From contig OZ017797.1 of NCBI GenBank assembly GCA_963969395.1, positions 33,728,001-33,792,000 of the forward strand: a stretch of DNA of 64,000 bases. Reading direction: 5' to 3'. Under the pieces are notes generated by a model that saw only the letters and a list, made by a program, of their open reading frames with translations, had not been told where the DNA came from and did no database searches. Below, piece after piece: positions 61,313-64,000 of the stretch. The position numbers were made by a program, and so were the translations under genes. Position 1 is the stretch's first letter. Each line of letters begins with the position of its first letter. This DNA is from Pseudoscleropodium purum (lineage: Eukaryota > Streptophyta > Bryopsida > Hypnales > Brachytheciaceae).

Positions 61313-61516
61313 GACTTTCATTTCTTCTCACTTCAATTCTCCTTCGGTGCCAAGTTGGATGTGCTACTATTGCTTTATGCGCTAGTTGCTCCTACGGGGT
61401 GGAGAGTTGGGGTCCTCTATCTTATGTTACTGTGTTGCAATTGATGCCATTACTTTTGACTATCACGTGAGATTTTTTTATTCACTTCAATTGGTTATTG
61501 AATCCAATTGACAATC

Positions 61517-64000
61517 ATGAACGGCGAAGGTGATCGAAATATGGATGGGGTGACTCCGGGAAGCGAAGTCAAGAAAAAGAGCAAAGTGAAGGGGGCTACA
61601 CATGACCTTCGGCTTGACATTTTAAATGACCCTACAATTAAAGCAGAGAGCGGGTGGGATTCGTGGGAAGATGAAGATGCGGAGTATTGGACATCAAAAA
61701 TGTATAGGACCTATGTTAAAATGTACCACATTGACAAGTTGTGGCCTCAGGAGTCGCATAAGAGTCATACACGGGATTTTTGTTGTAAACCATGGACTTG
61801 CAACAACAAACATTTTGCCCATCGATCTGAGGAGGTGTGGCGTGTTCTATTCGGAAACAAGCGCAGAAGCAAAGGCTATATTAATTATAGCGTGGCGTGT
61901 ATGGTTTATGCTAAACTTATATTAGAGCACAAGATCAATTGGAACACGTTTCCGACAACAACAGCTTATCCACTTCTACTTGAAGCCAATCAAAAGGACA
62001 TTCCTGACTTGTACAATTCAGAGGGAGAAACAGAAAAAATATTAAAAAATACTATTGAGGTGAAAACGGATGGTGTGGAGAAAGCCTCAAATGTTGAAGA
62101 ATTACGGTCTGTACAATCTCCAACAAAAGAAATCAATGAAAGCTCTTCGAAAAATGTTGGGAAAGATGTGGAGAAAGATGTAGAGGCGCAGGAGGGTGAA
62201 GTCTTTTCTACAGCTCCAACGCGTTTGACCTTTACACCAAATATTGCGGCACAAACGCAAACAGAGTTTGTAAACAAAAGCAAGGTTTGCACAGAACACG
62301 AGGAAACTTCAAAAAGTAAAGTAGACGAAGTCTTGGTGGAGAAAGTGGCAAAGGCTAATGCTACAATTGATAGTCTGATAGCCAACAATTGTTTTGATAG
62401 TTTGGTCTACAAATCTCCGCTTGTGCATCAAGGTGTTGAATCTAGTCCAGCGTTAAGTTTAGAAGACAAAGTACATACGCCTCGTGAACAAGGCGTGACG
62501 ATTGATAATATATCCTCATTATGGAGTTCCGAGCGTAAAAGGCGAGCGGAGAAGTTTCCGTTTACAACGGCATTGCCAAGTCCTCTACATCGAACCTTGC
62601 AAGACATGTCCAATCCAAAACAATTCGAAAATCTTTTGAAGCTCTCGGTTCAGTTTGCTAACCTTCATGAAGAAATAGGCGGATCGTCTAACCCTGATGA
62701 TGGTGCTACTGCTGTTCCAATGAGTCCACTTGCAGATCCAAAGAATGTTGCACATATACTTGATACAGCTTTCAAGATGACGATGTCAGCTGAATTTTTA
62801 GCGAAAGTTGCTCCGACTTTTATGAATTTGGCCAAGGAGTTTTCTTTTATGGCACCAGAGATGTTGAAAGGTGCTATAGCATTTCAGAATCTCACGAAGA
62901 CTTTCGGACCACTTTTCGAAGAAAGAGATGTTCACATACTACAATTGGTGGAATATGAGAAGAAAATTGTTGACCTTGGAGGAGTGGAAGCAAGGTGCAA
63001 AGTGTTGGAGTTGAAATTAAAGACTTCGGAGAGTGAGGTTGAACATTTAAATCAACAATCATCGAGGCAAATGGAGGAGTTGATGAAGATGCGTAAACAG
63101 ATTGCAGAATTGCAAGGGACCTCCAAAAATCCAAGTGAGGTTGCAATCTCACCAATGATTGTACTCGGAGACAGTCAAGAGACTCAAGAGAGTGAAGATC
63201 AGCTCTCTCTTCTTTTTGATAAGGCCGAAGCAAGCGACAACCCTGCCATTGTGAATGTACAAGAAAGTCACGATATGAGCATGTTAAAAGCGACACAACA
63301 ACCATCAATGGAAAAACTTTCATCCGTTTACGTGAATGCGGAGACGCAAACGGAGAGTTATGACTTTGAAGAGTTGAAGCATAAATTGGAGGAGGCAATT
63401 GAAGCAAAAGGAATCGTTGAATCCAAGTTGAATCGATTGCAATTGTGCTTGGATTTGAAGAAGTTTATGCCATCTAGCGGCTTGGAGTCTTGATGGTTAG
63501 CATGGGTATAAAGACTCCAAGACAGATCCTCTATAGTATCTCGAGCAATGGCAGGTCTTCAAACATTGGCAATGGAGTCGAATGAAAATTGTGATGCCAT
63601 TCAAAGCTCTTTGAGTTGGTTCAAGACTATGTTTGACCAACATCCTTCAAAGGGATATACGGAGATCACATATTGGGGAGACATGGATACCATGTTTGAG
63701 CGGTTAAACCACACAAAGAAGGACCAAGCTCCACCCATCAATTGGGCCTTGGAAGTAGAGGAAGGATGGGTCCCTTACAACACACTTTTAGTACACATCA
63801 ATGTGAAAGACAAGCGAGTGGTGCATGCTTGTGATCCAGTTTCTCCAATCTTGGATGGTTGTTGTAGCCTTTGCCAAGGCCTCTTCGGACCGGAAGGTGC
63901 GGTAACCATGGGCCAATGTCGCCACACTTTCTATGTCACTTGCATTGTGAAAGCATCACTCATTCGTTCGGTGTGTGCCGAGTGTCGTAGTCCATTGAGT
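61517..64000 (+). pseudogene. Module-coiled-coil-RING-like protein, frameshifted, cut by window edge
   Basis: ATG at 61,517 (the upstream codons have no ATG) opens 658 codons to a TGA at 63,491. Basic N-terminus; residues 44-76 carry E-S-G-W-D and Y-V-K-M-Y-H-I-D-K-L-W, followed by D-F-C-C and C-N-N-K-H-F, homologous to the gene at 58,279. There is a long Ser/Glu-rich linker, then coiled coils at about 475-540 and 614-645. After the stop, frame 1 briefly continues coding-like (L-M-V-S-M-G-I-K-T-P-R-Q-I-L), then the original frame resumes with 'MAGLQTLAMES' at 63,548 and stays open to the edge. This final part has a RING-like finger: C-S-L-C, C-R-H, then T-F-Y-V-T-C, C-A-E-C. The fifth ligand is Tyr instead of His/Cys (TAT; CAT is one base away). 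A RING would suggest ubiquitin ligation; this copy is probably inactive. The C-terminus is outside the window. Confidence 0.6.

Noticed and set aside
62892..63407. 171-codon minus-strand frame
   Set aside because: It is antisense to the coiled-coil part of the plus-strand gene and has no independent motif.
1..64000. tRNA, rRNA or CRISPR array
   Set aside because: No cloverleaf with B-box, no rRNA-like conserved block and no regularly spaced short identical repeats were found by eye; short repeats seen are minisatellites or transposon ends.

Overview
The window is plant nuclear DNA from an AT-rich, repeat-rich genome. The evidence is an AP2/ERF transcription factor, a protein-kinase gene ending in a jacalin lectin domain, GT-AG introns, small DNA transposons with plant-type ends (CACTACAAG termini with 3-bp duplications; CATGG or CAGGG termini with 8-bp duplications) and short runs of the plant telomere motif TTTAGGG. 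The kinase resembles, from memory, TKL kinases expanded in mosses, lycophytes and ferns, so a seed-free land plant is my best guess, at low confidence. Only about five protein-coding loci are visible in 64 kb. No bacterial-style operon, CRISPR array, rRNA or tRNA was seen.

Layout. 0.2-17 kb holds two diverged copies (about 0.9-3.8 kb and 10.5-14.1 kb) of an unrecognised multi-exon locus. Exon-like blocks, splice donors and intron sequence are conserved between the copies. Small inverted-repeat transposons lie beside and between them. 17-25.5 kb is very AT-rich, gene-free DNA with one tandem duplication and one hAT-like MITE, and ends in a minisatellite. 27.8-30.4 kb is the best gene: a three-exon AP2/ERF factor of 384 residues whose last coding segment, stop codon included, has been tandemly duplicated. 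31-39 kb is AT-rich, with tandem repeats, a CACTA-type MITE and one copy of a long dispersed repeat. 39-45 kb contains inverted repeat families, foldbacks and a second hAT-like MITE.

45.2-48.7 kb carries a TKL-kinase/jacalin-lectin fusion gene. Its splice phases are consistent from the end of the kinase through the lectin, but two compensating single-base frameshifts lie within and before the kinase domain. 49-53.4 kb is a second copy of the long dispersed repeat, with an insert full of GCTTAAAGC-like motifs.

The most unusual part is 53.5-64 kb. A CAGGGTTGAC end at 53,477 opens a region with a divergent protein kinase on the minus strand, broken by one stop at its DFG-equivalent motif. It also holds two divergently oriented genes that share a novel Y-V-K-M-x-H-I-x-K-L-W module; one of these continues through coiled coils to a RING-like finger at the window edge. 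The start of each of these genes is preceded by GC-rich arrays of CGGAC/GTCCG motifs. A 296-bp MITE with the same CAGGGTTGAC ends and a perfect 8-bp duplication sits inside one array. I propose that this is a decayed, very large hAT-like element family carrying kinase and RING genes. The right end and a transposase are not seen, so this is inference.
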